DNA of 64,000 nt from an uncultured Pontibacter sp. (lineage in GTDB: Bacteria; Bacteroidota; Bacteroidia; Cytophagales; Hymenobacteraceae), in the NCBI GenBank assembly GCA_947499125.1, contig CANMMP010000002.1, positions 62,001 through 126,000 of the forward strand, given 5' to 3'. Shown here piece after piece: positions 1 to 9,027 of the stretch. Position 1 is the first letter of the stretch; the number at the start of each line of letters is the position of its first letter. Under the pieces are notes generated by a model that was given only the letters and a program-made list of their open reading frames with translations, was not told the origin of the DNA and searched no databases. A program made the translations under genes and the position numbers.

Positions 1-617
1 GGCAAAACTGCATCCAGGGTACTCCTGGACATAAACCCGCTAGCTTTTATATGAGAATGTCCTTTGTCTCGGTAAACACCGGTAACTACATACGGGCCGT
101 TGCTGAACGTAACCATCTGCCCCATAGCCTGCTGCGAATCACCAAAAAGCTTTTCGGCCAGGGTTTCGCTTAGTACAAGGGTTTTGGGCTTGTCAAGCAT
201 GGTCTCTATGTCGCCGGCCACTATCTCGTAGTCAAATATTTTAAAGAAGACGCTATCTGCAAAAAGCAGGTCGTCTACGTTATAGCTTTTCTCCTCTATC
301 CATAAGGTTTGCAGGCCCGGGCGTGCCAGCTGCGTTACATGCTCCACATCCGGGAAGTCAGCAACGAGGGCCGGGGCAAGGGCTGCGGGCGTAATCACTA
401 TTCGGTCCTGGCCGGCATCTGTATTTAACTCGGAAGCAATTCTAACTATTCTGTCGGAACGTGTAAAGTGGCTCTCGTAGTTTAACTCATCCTGAATGAA
501 CAGAAAAATAAGAATGCAGGAAGCTATGCCTACTGCAAGACCTGTAATATTTATAGCAGTGTATACCTTGTTGCGGTATAGGTTGCGGAGTGCGATCTTA
601 AAGTAGTTCTGCAACAT
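1..617 (-). CDS. ABC transporter permease, FtsX/MacB type (C-terminal part outside window)
   Basis: Only the first 205 or so residues are in the window; the gene runs off the left edge. The ATG lies 21 bp past the stop of the next permease gene, so the two are probably co-transcribed. The N terminus begins MLQNYFKIALRNLYRNK and has one membrane helix at about residues 20-42, followed by the start of an extracytoplasmic MacB-type core domain. It closely resembles the N terminus of the neighbouring 798-residue permease, so the two are tandem paralogues. The family couples to a LolD/MacB-like ATPase for export or lipoprotein-type extrusion rather than import. Substrate unknown. Confidence 0.9.
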   Translation of the reverse strand, partial: MLQNYFKIALRNLYRNKVYTAINITGLAVGIASCILIFLFIQDELNYESHFTRSDRIVRIASELNTDAGQDRIVITPAALAPALVADFPDVEHVTQLARPGLQTLWIEEKSYNVDDLLFADSVFFKIFDYEIVAGDIETMLDKPKTLVLSETLAEKLFGDSQQAMGQMVTFSNGPYVVTGVYRDKGHSHIKASGFMSRSTLDAVL

Positions 618-638
618 AATTAAATGATTTTTATAGTT

Positions 639-3035
639 CTATTCTGAACGTAGCGCTTTTACAGGGTCAGTGAGGGCTGCTTTGGTGGCGTGGTAGCTAA
701 CAGTTAACAAAGCTACAACCATAGTTGTAATGCCTGCCAGCGCAAACAATTTCCAGGTAAGTTCTGTGCGGTAAGCAAAGTTCTGTAACCAGTTATCCAT
801 CAGGTACCAGGCAATAGGTATGGCCAGTATAACTGCAATGGAAACCAGCAAAGCGAAATTGCCCGAGATCAGCATAACAATATCTGTTACAGTGCCTCCC
901 ATCACTTTTCGGATGCCAATTTCGCGGGTGCGTTGTTCCGCCATATAAGCTGATAAACCGAACAAACCCAGGCAGGCGATGAGGATGGTGAGGGCTGCGA
1001 AAAAACTAAATATGGTAAGCATCTTTTCTTCAGCCTGGTACTGCATATGGAAACTCTCATCCAGGAAAGTATAATCCATGGGATAGCCAGAGAAGTGTTT
1101 TTGCCAGACATCATCGATGGCAGCCAGGGTTGCAGGTAAAGGTACATTTGCGTGCAGCCGGACAAGTAGTTTTCCAAAATGGGGCTCAAGACGAATAACC
1201 AGCGGCTCGATCTTGCTGTGTAACGAAGTATAATGGTAATCTTTTACCACCCCGATCACGCTGCCATTGGCGGTCTCGTCCAGTGTTGGTTTTATGCGCT
1301 TATCTATAGCATCGGTCCAGCCTAACGCTCTTGCGGCAGCTTCATTCACTATAAACTTATAGTCTTCGTCGGTGCGTATATCTTTATTAAAGCCTCTGCC
1401 AGAGCTTAACTCTATTCCCATCAAAGAAAGGTAATCATAACCGACTCCAATGGTGTTTATGTTCTTCTTGATTAGCTTGTTATCATGTTCTACCAGGTAT
1501 TCGCTGGGTATGGCATCATCGCCAGGCAATTGCTGTGCATTAGATGCATAAAGTACCTGTGGCAACCTGCGGAGTTCCTCTTTAACAGTAGCCAGTTTCT
1601 CTTTTTGTTTTACCCAGCCAATAGATGGAATACGGACAGCCAGCACCTGTTCTTTATTAAACCCCAGATCGGCATTTTTTACGTGCAGCATCTGGCTATA
1701 CACTACAGCAGTGCCTATAACCAGCACCAGCGATACAGTAAATTGCAGCACCACAAGGCCTTTCCGTAACAGCGCATTACCGCCCTTCGGCGTTTGGTTC
1801 GTTTTAAGGACCTGCACCGGATTAAAGCCTGATAAATAGAAGGCCGGGTAACTTCCTGCTGCAATACCTATAAATAAAATGATCGCCAGCAACGCAAGCC
1901 CTAAGCCCGGGTTAAGTATAAATACGGTATTGATATTTTTGCCTGTAACGATGGTGAATAATGGCAGGAAAAGCTCCACTAACATTAAGCCTATTAAAGC
2001 GGCAACTATAGCCAGCAGCATAGACTCGCTTAAAAACTGAAGTACGATCTGGCCGCGGCTGGCCCCCATTGTTTTGCGCATGCCTACTTCTTTTGCCCGT
2101 TTTACAGAGCGTGCCGTTGCCAGATTTATATAGTTAACCGATGCGATAAGAAGTATAAACAAAGCGATAACCCCGAAGATGTAGACATACGTAATATTGC
2201 CAACTTCCCCGACAGGGTATTCCCGCTCATTGTCCAGGTAAGCGTCTGTAATTTTTTGCAGGCTATAGTTTGCGTGCGTTATACCTGCCATCGACTCGCC
2301 GGGAGTTGCCTTGCGTTTATAAAGGTCCTTTATCTTTTCCTGTAGTTGTGTCGCCTGATCGGGGTTGCGGAGCTTTACATACGTATAACCGCCTGCTCCT
2401 TTCCAGTCGGTTACATAATATTCTGTCTGGGAATCGGAGTGGAGTGGAAGTATAGCCCCCGGATCGATGTGGGATGGGTTTTCGGGAGCAATTACCCCGG
2501 TTACCTCAAAGCTTCTGGCAATGTATTTTACTGACCTGCCAAGGGCAACATCAGGCGAACCAAAAAGCTTTGTAGCTAACTCGGCGGTAATAACTATAGA
2601 TGCAGGATTGCTAAGCGCTGTTTTGGGGTTGCCAGCTATAAAGGGAAACTCCAGTACACTGAACAGCGAGCTATCGGCATAAATAATATTATCGACATAA
2701 AAGGCCTGTTCAGTAGTTCTGATGGCATTTTGCCCCATATTTACCAGCACGGTAGCGCTTTCAACTTCGGGGTACTCCTCAGGCAACAATTGGTTTAGCG
2801 GCCCGATTGCTGCAGCCATTTTGATCTGCTGATCTCCATGCTTTACATCACTGACTACCCTGTAAATGCGATCAGCGTTTTTAAAATGCTGGTCGTAGCT
2901 TAGCTCGTGTTGCAGGTACAGAAATATAAGCAAACAGGCTGCTATACCCGTAGACAACCCAACCAGGTTTATAAACGCATATACCTTGTTCCGTTGCAGG
3001 TTGCGGAGCGTAATTAGCAGGTAGTTTTTCAGCAT
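639..3035 (-). CDS. ABC transporter permease, FtsX/MacB type, 798 aa
   Basis: Large Bacteroidota-type permease with two repeated halves. Each half has an extracytoplasmic MacB-like core domain (about residues 45-240 and 470-640) followed by a three-helix FtsX membrane domain (about 285-400 and 680-790). There are also an N-terminal helix at about 20-42 and a linking helix at about 428-450. The conserved cytoplasmic loop motif TREIGIRKVMGG before the last helices is typical of the family and contacts the ATPase. Encoded between a paralogous permease and an ATPase gene, with an HlyD-type adaptor upstream, so it is probably part of an envelope efflux machine. Substrate cannot be read from sequence. 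Confidence 0.93.
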   Translation of the reverse strand: MLKNYLLITLRNLQRNKVYAFINLVGLSTGIAACLLIFLYLQHELSYDQHFKNADRIYRVVSDVKHGDQQIKMAAAIGPLNQLLPEEYPEVESATVLVNMGQNAIRTTEQAFYVDNIIYADSSLFSVLEFPFIAGNPKTALSNPASIVITAELATKLFGSPDVALGRSVKYIARSFEVTGVIAPENPSHIDPGAILPLHSDSQTEYYVTDWKGAGGYTYVKLRNPDQATQLQEKIKDLYKRKATPGESMAGITHANYSLQKITDAYLDNEREYPVGEVGNITYVYIFGVIALFILLIASVNYINLATARSVKRAKEVGMRKTMGASRGQIVLQFLSESMLLAIVAALIGLMLVELFLPLFTIVTGKNINTVFILNPGLGLALLAIILFIGIAAGSYPAFYLSGFNPVQVLKTNQTPKGGNALLRKGLVVLQFTVSLVLVIGTAVVYSQMLHVKNADLGFNKEQVLAVRIPSIGWVKQKEKLATVKEELRRLPQVLYASNAQQLPGDDAIPSEYLVEHDNKLIKKNINTIGVGYDYLSLMGIELSSGRGFNKDIRTDEDYKFIVNEAAARALGWTDAIDKRIKPTLDETANGSVIGVVKDYHYTSLHSKIEPLVIRLEPHFGKLLVRLHANVPLPATLAAIDDVWQKHFSGYPMDYTFLDESFHMQYQAEEKMLTIFSFFAALTILIACLGLFGLSAYMAEQRTREIGIRKVMGGTVTDIVMLISGNFALLVSIAVILAIPIAWYLMDNWLQNFAYRTELTWKLFALAGITTMVVALLTVSYHATKAALTDPVKALRSE

Positions 3036-3115
3036 AGTTCAGGTCAGGTTAAAAGCAGCGCAAGGGTTTATACTTATAGGTTAAGTATAAGGCCATCGTT
3101 AAGTATAAGCTATAT

Positions 3116-3832
3116 TTAGAGTAGTTCAGCAGCATGTTTGCGCACATTCATGTTCTCTGTTACAATCTGACCGTCAAATAAATTAACTATGCGGTGTGCG
3201 TATTCGGCATCGGAAGGGGAGTGGGTTACCATTACTACCGTTGTGCCCTGTTCGTTTAGTTCGCTTAGCAGCGCCATTACTTCTCGGCCGTGTACCGAGT
3301 CGAGGTTACCGGTTGGTTCGTCGGCAAGTATAAGGCTTGGGCTCGAAACTGTGGCACGGGCTATAGCAGCACGCTGCTGCTGACCACCTGATAGCTGCTG
3401 CGGAAAGTGGTTGCGGCGGTGTGCAATTCCCATTCGTTCCATGGCCTCGGTTACGCGCTTCTGTGTTTCTGCTTTGTTAAAACCCAGGTAAGCCAACGGC
3501 AGGCCAATGTTCTCCTCCACGGTCAGCTCATCAATCAGGTTAAAGCTCTGGAATACAAAACCAAGGTTCTCTTTTCTGATGCGGGCGCGCTGGCGTTCGC
3601 TGGCGTAGGCAATGTCCTGGCCCATAAACCTGAAAATACCTGACGAAGGACTGTCGAGGAGGCCAAGTATGTTCAGTAATGTAGATTTACCACAACCTGA
3701 AGGCCCCATTATCGCGACAAATTCGCCCTTTTTTATACTTAAGTCCACGCCAGCAAGGGCCGTGGTTTCAACTGTATCAGTAATGTATTTTTTCTGCAGC
3801 TGCTTTGTTTCGATGATGAGTTCCTGGTTCAT
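3116..3832 (-). CDS. ABC transporter ATP-binding protein, LolD/MacB-like
   Basis: Cytoplasmic ATPase of 238 residues that powers the adjacent FtsX-type permeases. Visible motifs: Walker A GPSGCGKST (about 43-51), Q-loop FQSFN, signature LSGGQQQR (about 143-150), Walker B LILADEP, D-loop and switch histidine in VTHSPSD. This full set indicates an active enzyme. The class usually drives export by mechanotransmission (MacB) or lipoprotein release (LolD). It sits between the adaptor gene and the permease gene, all read leftwards, with an 80 bp gap to the permease. Confidence 0.95.
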   Translation of the reverse strand: MNQELIIETKQLQKKYITDTVETTALAGVDLSIKKGEFVAIMGPSGCGKSTLLNILGLLDSPSSGIFRFMGQDIAYASERQRARIRKENLGFVFQSFNLIDELTVEENIGLPLAYLGFNKAETQKRVTEAMERMGIAHRRNHFPQQLSGGQQQRAAIARATVSSPSLILADEPTGNLDSVHGREVMALLSELNEQGTTVVMVTHSPSDAEYAHRIVNLFDGQIVTENMNVRKHAAELL

Positions 3833-3915
3833 GTGGTAGCGTTTTTTAAATGTCTTTCGTTTTATTTTGTACTATCGGAGCGGTAATTGTATTCGGTAAT
3901 ATTGTATTGCTATAG

Positions 3916-5166
3916 TTATTTAAGCTCAAGCCGGTCTACATCCTTATAGTTTTCATAAGTCGAGGTAACCACTTTTTCGCCGGGTTGCAAACCACTCAGC
4001 ACTTCATAGTAATTCGGGTTTTGCCTGCCAAGCTGTATTGTTCTTTTCTGGGCGAAAGTACCTGATTCATCAAGTACAAATACCCAGTTGCCACCTGTGC
4101 TCTGGTAAAAGCCGCCTCTTGGTAAAAGTATAGCTTTGCCGCTGTCGTTCAGGTTTATTTTAAGCTGTAATGTCTGTCCCCGGCGAATGCCTTCCGGGGT
4201 TGTATCGGCAAACTCCAGGTCAAGCTGGAAAGTGCTGTTCTGTACTTCCGGGAAAACCTTGGCCACTTTTACCTGGTAGGTTTTGCCATTAAACTCGAAG
4301 CTGCCACCCAGGCCCGGGTATATTCTTGAAATGTAGTGTTCGTCTATGTTCGCCTTTATCTTATATCCGTTCAGGTCGTCTATCTGTCCAATGTTTTCGC
4401 CGGGGGCTTTCGATTCGCCAACTTCTGCTTTTAAGGTAGAAAGCTGACCCGTAAAAGGTGCTGTTACATATAGGTTGTTCAGCGTATTGCGGGCCATGTT
4501 AATGTTTGCCTGCATGCGGCGTATCGATTCATCGAGCTGGCGAAGGCGGTCGTTCATAAGCTGCTCATCCTGTTTTACAGAGCGCTCTGCCAGGTCTTTG
4601 CGGCGTTTCAAGTATAAATAATTGTCTTTAGTTGATTCAAACTCTTCCTGCGGAATTACCTTTTCGGCTATGAGTAATTTATTGCGGTTGTAAGTGCGCT
4701 CGGCAGTAGCCAGGGTATACTCGATCTCGGCAAGCTCATTCAGTTTTCTTATCTGGTCCTGCTTCATCAGTATCTCCGAGTTCTGGCGTTCGTTCATCAG
4801 GTCGTACAACTGGGTTTCGCGGGTCATAAAGTCTATCTGCAGGGTTGTGTTCGATAGCTTTAAAATGGTGTCGCCTTTCTCTACCATGTGCCCGTCGTCG
4901 GTATAGATCTTTTCCACGCGGCCACCTTCGGTAATGTCAAGGTAAAAGGTTTTCAGCGGATCAACGGAGCCATCTACCGCTATAAACTCCTGGAACAAAC
5001 CTTCCTGTACCTGCCCCACCTGTATGCGCTGTGTTTCTACGTTTAGTTTAGAGGTGTGGTCAGCAAAAAGCATGGTATAAATAATGAACACCAGTACGAG
5101 TGAGATGCCAGCCGTAACAGCTAGTTTTTTGGGAGTAAATCTTTTTTTCTCGATGACGCGATCCAT
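3916..5166 (-). CDS. efflux adaptor, HlyD/RND periplasmic subunit family
   Basis: Membrane-fusion protein of 416 residues. An N-terminal membrane anchor at about residues 16-36 is followed by a lipoyl/barrel-sandwich half (near 80-100), a long alpha-helical hairpin rich in Glu, Gln, Arg and Leu (about 105-215), the returning barrel half (TAPFTGQLSTLKAEVGE) and beta-barrel domains. It would bridge the inner-membrane ABC permeases to an outer-membrane channel; no TolC-like gene is seen here, though the operon continues off the window. First gene of the operon, divergent from an NtrC-type two-component pair that probably controls it. Confidence 0.92.
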   Translation of the reverse strand: MDRVIEKKRFTPKKLAVTAGISLVLVFIIYTMLFADHTSKLNVETQRIQVGQVQEGLFQEFIAVDGSVDPLKTFYLDITEGGRVEKIYTDDGHMVEKGDTILKLSNTTLQIDFMTRETQLYDLMNERQNSEILMKQDQIRKLNELAEIEYTLATAERTYNRNKLLIAEKVIPQEEFESTKDNYLYLKRRKDLAERSVKQDEQLMNDRLRQLDESIRRMQANINMARNTLNNLYVTAPFTGQLSTLKAEVGESKAPGENIGQIDDLNGYKIKANIDEHYISRIYPGLGGSFEFNGKTYQVKVAKVFPEVQNSTFQLDLEFADTTPEGIRRGQTLQLKINLNDSGKAILLPRGGFYQSTGGNWVFVLDESGTFAQKRTIQLGRQNPNYYEVLSGLQPGEKVVTSTYENYKDVDRLELK

Positions 5167-5201
5167 AGTTTCGGAAAATTCATGGCTTGTGATGCTACTA
5201 A

Positions 5202-5219
5202 TGCCAAAATGTATGCCAC
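5202..5219 (-). promoter_or_regulatory. possible sigma-54 (-24/-12) promoter for the efflux operon
   Basis: Read on the minus strand, TGGCAT is followed after a short AT-rich spacer by TTGGCAT. This resembles the sigma-54 consensus TGGCAC-N5-TTGCA, but the GG-to-GC spacing is one base long, or else the -12 element is TTGG. It lies about 35-50 bp upstream of the adaptor ATG. The adjacent regulator is of the sigma-54-activating class, which is the main reason to propose it. Confidence 0.35.
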
Positions 5220-5284
5220 TAATTATAACTTATTGATTTGTAGATAGTTAACGATAAATATTCTAAAATGGCTATGTTTATAGT

Positions 5285-5325
5285 GTGCGGTTTCGGACAC
5301 TATACTGTATGCTACCGAACACCGG
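5285..5325. promoter_or_regulatory. possible enhancer site for the NtrC-type regulator
   Basis: An imperfect inverted repeat (GGTTTCGG ... CCGAACACC) lies between the divergent efflux operon and regulator gene, about 70-105 bp upstream of the candidate -24 element, a usual distance for an NtrC-type activator site. The match between arms is partial (about 7 of 9), so this is a weak call. Confidence 0.25.
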
Positions 5326-5456
5326 TACAATTCTGAAATGGGGAACAATCAAAAACTGAGGGCAGAAGTACCTTAAGGTATAGCAGGCAGTTTGATTTTA
5401 TGTGCAAAAAACTCTTACATTAGTAGTATAGATCCAACCTGAAAAACTACTGAAAT

Positions 5457-6848
5457 ATGAGTAAAGTAGCCTGCCACATATTAATTGTTGATGACGAAGA
5501 AGATATACTTACAGCCGGCAGGCTACTGCTTAAACAGCATTTCGCTTCTGTTAAAACCACATCAGACCCATACCAGATCCCGGCTATACTTAGCGAACAA
5601 TCTATAGATGCCGTTTTGCTGGATATGAACTATAGCGCCGGGGCAACCAGCAGCAAAGAAGGCCTGCACTGGCTAAAACAGATCAAGCTCCTGAACCCCG
5701 ATGTTACTGTTATCCTGATGACTGCTTACGGGGATATAGAACTGGCTGTGCGCGCCCTGAAAGAAGGAGCCTCCGACTTTGTGCTGAAGCCCTGGAAAAA
5801 TGAGAAACTGGTAGCTATACTTAAAGCCGCATGCCAGCAACGCCAGGAAGAACAAACCCCTCATAGATCAAAAGCCCCGGCAGGTACTGTTTACCATTAT
5901 GGTGAATTTATTGGTTCGTCGCCGGCTATGCAGCGTGTTTATCAGACAATAGATAAAGTGGCTGCCACCGATGCCAATGTGCTTATACTTGGCGAAAACG
6001 GCACCGGTAAAGAACTGGCGGCCCGCGCGCTGCATCAGAACTCGAGAAGGGTAGGGCATGCTTTTGAAAAAGTTGACCTGGGTGCCGTAAGTGAGACCTT
6101 ATTTGAGAGCGAACTTTTTGGCCATGCAAAAGGCGCTTTTACCGATGCCCGCGAAGAACGCACCGGCCGCATGGAAACTGCCAATGGCGGTACGCTTTTC
6201 CTGGACGAGATCGGTAACCTGTCGCTGGCCCTGCAGGCAAAGCTTTTAACGGTGCTGCAAAGCCGTCAGGTAATAAAGATCGGAACAAACAAGCCGCGCC
6301 CTATTGATATCAGGTTGATATGTGCTACCAATATGCCTTTGTATGATATGGTGCGCCAGGGCACGTTCAGGCAGGACCTTTTATACAGGATCAATACTGT
6401 AGAAATTAAGTTGCCTCCGTTGCGCGAACGCCGTGAAGATATAAAGCTGCTGGCCGATCATTTTCTGGCAGTTTACAGGCAGAAGTATAACCGCCCGAAC
6501 TTAAGTATGAACACCCAAACGCTGCACCGCCTTACTGCCTACCACTGGCCGGGCAATGTACGCGAACTGGACCACGCCATGGAACGCGCCGTTATACTTT
6601 GCGACGGCGACGAACTGCATCAGGGTGATTTCTATTTTGCTCCGGGAATGAGCGAGAACGGAACCAGGCAAACTGAGCATCAAACAACAAACCAACTAAC
6701 TGAAGGCGATTACACGCTGGATGCCCTCGAAAAAATGATGGTGCAAAAAGTACTTGTAAAACACGCAGGTAACATAACGCACGCCGCCAAAGAACTGGGT
6801 ATAACCCGAACCGCCCTCTATCGCCGAATCGAAAAGCATGGTCTATAA
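5457..6848 (+). CDS. NtrC-type sigma-54-dependent response regulator
   Basis: A 463-residue activator with three parts. The receiver domain spans residues 1-125, with acidic pair D12-D13, phosphoacceptor D56 and a conserved Lys in LKPW. The AAA+ sigma-54 interaction domain (about 150-390) has Walker A GENGTGKE and Walker B LFLDEIG. The C-terminal Fis-type helix-turn-helix ends ITRTALYRRIEKHGL. The sigma-54 contact loop reads GAFTDA rather than the textbook GAFTGA. Its stop overlaps the start of the histidine kinase by 11 bp, so they form one operon. Being divergent from the ABC efflux operon suggests that operon is the target (inference). Confidence 0.95.
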   Translation: MSKVACHILIVDDEEDILTAGRLLLKQHFASVKTTSDPYQIPAILSEQSIDAVLLDMNYSAGATSSKEGLHWLKQIKLLNPDVTVILMTAYGDIELAVRALKEGASDFVLKPWKNEKLVAILKAACQQRQEEQTPHRSKAPAGTVYHYGEFIGSSPAMQRVYQTIDKVAATDANVLILGENGTGKELAARALHQNSRRVGHAFEKVDLGAVSETLFESELFGHAKGAFTDAREERTGRMETANGGTLFLDEIGNLSLALQAKLLTVLQSRQVIKIGTNKPRPIDIRLICATNMPLYDMVRQGTFRQDLLYRINTVEIKLPPLRERREDIKLLADHFLAVYRQKYNRPNLSMNTQTLHRLTAYHWPGNVRELDHAMERAVILCDGDELHQGDFYFAPGMSENGTRQTEHQTTNQLTEGDYTLDALEKMMVQKVLVKHAGNITHAAKELGITRTALYRRIEKHGL

Positions 6849-8199
6849 CCAATTCAGGTTTAAACTGCTGTGGCAGGTAGGGCTGACCATGCTGAGCATG
6901 CTAGCTCTTGTAGTTGTGCTGTACCGTACCGAGTGGTATGTTACTGCCTTCTGCATTGGGGTGCTGCTGCTATTGCAATTATATGGGTTGGTGCATTTTG
7001 TGGAGCGCACTAACCGCGATATTACGAGTTTCCTTGAGTCTATGCGACATTCTGATTTTACACAACGTTTTCCGGAGGAGGGGAAGAATGCTTCGTTTGG
7101 TCATCTATACAAAGCTTTTAACGAAATATCAGGCTCGTTCCAGAAGATAAAAGCGGAGAAACAGGCGCACTATTTATACTTACAGGCTATAGTAGAGCAC
7201 GTTGGTACTGGTATCATTTCTTATGATGAAGATGGTAACGTAATGCTGTTGAATCATGTGGCTAAAGAAACACTACATGTACCGCATCTGACAAATATAA
7301 AATCCCTCAGCCATGTAAGCGAACCACTATTGGAAGTATTGCAAGGCATACAGAATAACGAGAAAGCCCTGGTAACCCTTCACTTTAAAGGCGAACAGCT
7401 TTTGCTTTCAGTGCATGCTAATGTGCTGGTGTCTCAGGGCAAACTGCTGAAAATTGTGAGCCTGCATAATATACAAGCCGAGTTGGAGGAACAGGAAGTA
7501 CAGACCTGGCAGAAAATGATACGGGTACTGACCCATGAGATAATGAATTCGGTTACGCCGGTCATATCGCTTACATCAACAGTTACAGGCATCCTCGAAA
7601 ATGAAATACAGGCCATGCAGACCGGGAAACCTATAAGCGAGGAGGCGCTGGAAGATATGCAGGACGGCCTGAGAACTATAGAACGGCGCGCAACCGGCAT
7701 GCTGCACTTTGTAAAGAACTACCGCCGCCTGATGCGCCTGCCGCTTCCTGAACTGCAGCCGGTAAGTTTAGTTGAACTGTTGCGCGAGGTTTATACTTTA
7801 CTGAAGCCCGATTTTGATAAAGAGCAGGTGAAGCTGGCTGTATACCTTCCTCAACCGGACATTGTGTTACAGGCCGATCCCGAACAACTGGAACAGGTAC
7901 TTATAAACCTACTTAAAAATGCGAAAGAGGCTTGCCGCCAAAGTATAGATCCGCAGGTAGAAGTAATAGCCTATGGCGACGAGAACCGTAAGTTTAATGC
8001 CCGCATCGAAGTAAGTGACAATGGCCCCGGTATTCCACACGAAGTGCTCGACAGGTTATTTATTCCGTTCTACACAACCAAAAAGCAAGGCTCCGGCATT
8101 GGACTAAGTTTATCGAAACAGATAATGCGGCAGCATGGTGGAAGTATAAGAGTAAGCAGCAAATCCGGCGAACCGACTGTTTTTACTTTGCAGCTGTAA
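6838..8199 (+). CDS. membrane sensor histidine kinase, NtrY/NtrB-like
   Basis: 453-residue kinase partnered with the overlapping upstream regulator. Two N-terminal membrane helices (about residues 9-28 and 34-53) leave almost no external loop, so the signal is probably sensed in the membrane or cytoplasm. A HAMP-like stretch and PAS-like domain (about 105-215) precede the dimerisation helix with phosphoacceptor His in LTHEIMNSVTP. The catalytic domain has N-box NLLKNAKEA, G1 DNGPGIP and G2 GSGIGLSLS, all intact. The ATG lies inside the end of the regulator gene, indicating translational coupling. Confidence 0.93.
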   Translation: MVYNQFRFKLLWQVGLTMLSMLALVVVLYRTEWYVTAFCIGVLLLLQLYGLVHFVERTNRDITSFLESMRHSDFTQRFPEEGKNASFGHLYKAFNEISGSFQKIKAEKQAHYLYLQAIVEHVGTGIISYDEDGNVMLLNHVAKETLHVPHLTNIKSLSHVSEPLLEVLQGIQNNEKALVTLHFKGEQLLLSVHANVLVSQGKLLKIVSLHNIQAELEEQEVQTWQKMIRVLTHEIMNSVTPVISLTSTVTGILENEIQAMQTGKPISEEALEDMQDGLRTIERRATGMLHFVKNYRRLMRLPLPELQPVSLVELLREVYTLLKPDFDKEQVKLAVYLPQPDIVLQADPEQLEQVLINLLKNAKEACRQSIDPQVEVIAYGDENRKFNARIEVSDNGPGIPHEVLDRLFIPFYTTKKQGSGIGLSLSKQIMRQHGGSIRVSSKSGEPTVFTLQL

Positions 8200-8222
8200 C
8201 CTTAAAACTGGCAACAATACCC

Positions 8223-8531
8223 TTACTCCACATACTTCTTAATAACCTGTGCTAACTGGTTGCCCGGCAACGCACCAGACTGTCGCCAGACGGCTTGTCC
8301 TTTATGGAAAAGTATAAACGTTGGTACACCCTGCACTTTAAACTGCGAAGCTGCCGCCTGGTTATTGTCCACGTTCACTTTCAGTACTTTCAGTTTGCCC
8401 GTAAACTCCGAGGCTACCTGTTGTATAACCGGGTTCATGGCTTTGCAGGGGCCACACCAATCAGCATAAAAGTCAACTAAAACCGGCATGCCCGGGCTGT
8501 TTATCAATTCCTGAAAAGATTTTTTTGCCAT
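8223..8531 (-). CDS. trxA: thioredoxin
   Basis: Small cytoplasmic disulfide reductase, 102 residues, with active site W25-C26-G27-P28-C29 and the conserved cis-Pro in GVPTFILF. I take the start at MAKKSFQEL because it gives normal thioredoxin length; the frame stays open 28 codons upstream, but that extension (MEFKKHFENRY...) is not thioredoxin-like. Convergent with the histidine kinase, with only a 23 bp gap and no clear terminator hairpin. Whether it is the main cellular thioredoxin or one of several cannot be told. Confidence 0.93.
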   Translation of the reverse strand: MAKKSFQELINSPGMPVLVDFYADWCGPCKAMNPVIQQVASEFTGKLKVLKVNVDNNQAAASQFKVQGVPTFILFHKGQAVWRQSGALPGNQLAQVIKKYVE

Positions 8532-8654
8532 TATCGCTGTCTTAAATTTGATGTTATACTTACGCGCAAGTACATAAAAAGTATACCTGTTTTCAAAGTG
8601 CTTCTTAAACTCCAACCCTTGTTTTTCTGTTTATTTAAGAGATCACAGGAAAGT

Positions 8655-8951
8655 ATGGCAGCTAAAAACGAAATTCAGGAATGCGAATTATGTGGCCGCG
8701 AAGTACAGCAGCTTTCGAGGCACCACCTGGTTCCACGCGAGGAGGGAGGCCGTTACGGTGCCACCGCCGATCTTTGCCAGCCCTGCCATAGTACGCTGCA
8801 CCTTACCTTCAGCAACCGCGAGCTGGCTATACTTTATAACTCTATTCCGGCATTGCAAAAAGCCGAGCCTTTGCAAAAATATCTAAACTGGGTAAAAGGC
8901 AAACGGCTGGAACGCATTAACAACCGGCGTGGCAGAAAAGCTAAAAAGTAA
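8655..8951 (+). CDS. small HNH-type zinc-finger protein
   Basis: 98-residue protein with two CxxC knuckles (C10/C13 and C41/C44) around an HNH-like core: H23-H24 followed by LVPREEGG, then C41QPC44H45 and H49. The layout matches small stand-alone HNH endonuclease-fold proteins. Nuclease activity is not shown by sequence, since the usual central Asn is not obvious. The basic C terminus (NNRRGRKAKK) fits nucleic-acid binding. Start chosen at MAAKNEIQ, preceded by an AGGAAAG ribosome site; an upstream in-frame start would add 19 unlikely residues and run into the thioredoxin promoter region. Confidence 0.75.
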   Translation: MAAKNEIQECELCGREVQQLSRHHLVPREEGGRYGATADLCQPCHSTLHLTFSNRELAILYNSIPALQKAEPLQKYLNWVKGKRLERINNRRGRKAKK

Positions 8952-8986
8952 GTTTTAGTATAGGCCCTGACCAGAACTATAGGTTA

Positions 8987-8994
8987 TACTTTTG
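8987..8994 (+). promoter_or_regulatory. Bacteroidota -7 box (TACTTTTG)
   Basis: Matches the TAnnTTTG consensus of the Bacteroidota housekeeping sigma factor and lies 33 bp before the ATG of the DUF6687-like gene. The -33 element is weak. Confidence 0.4.
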
Positions 8995-9027
8995 CTTCTG
9001 TGCAGGTTGTTTTGCACCTTTATACTT

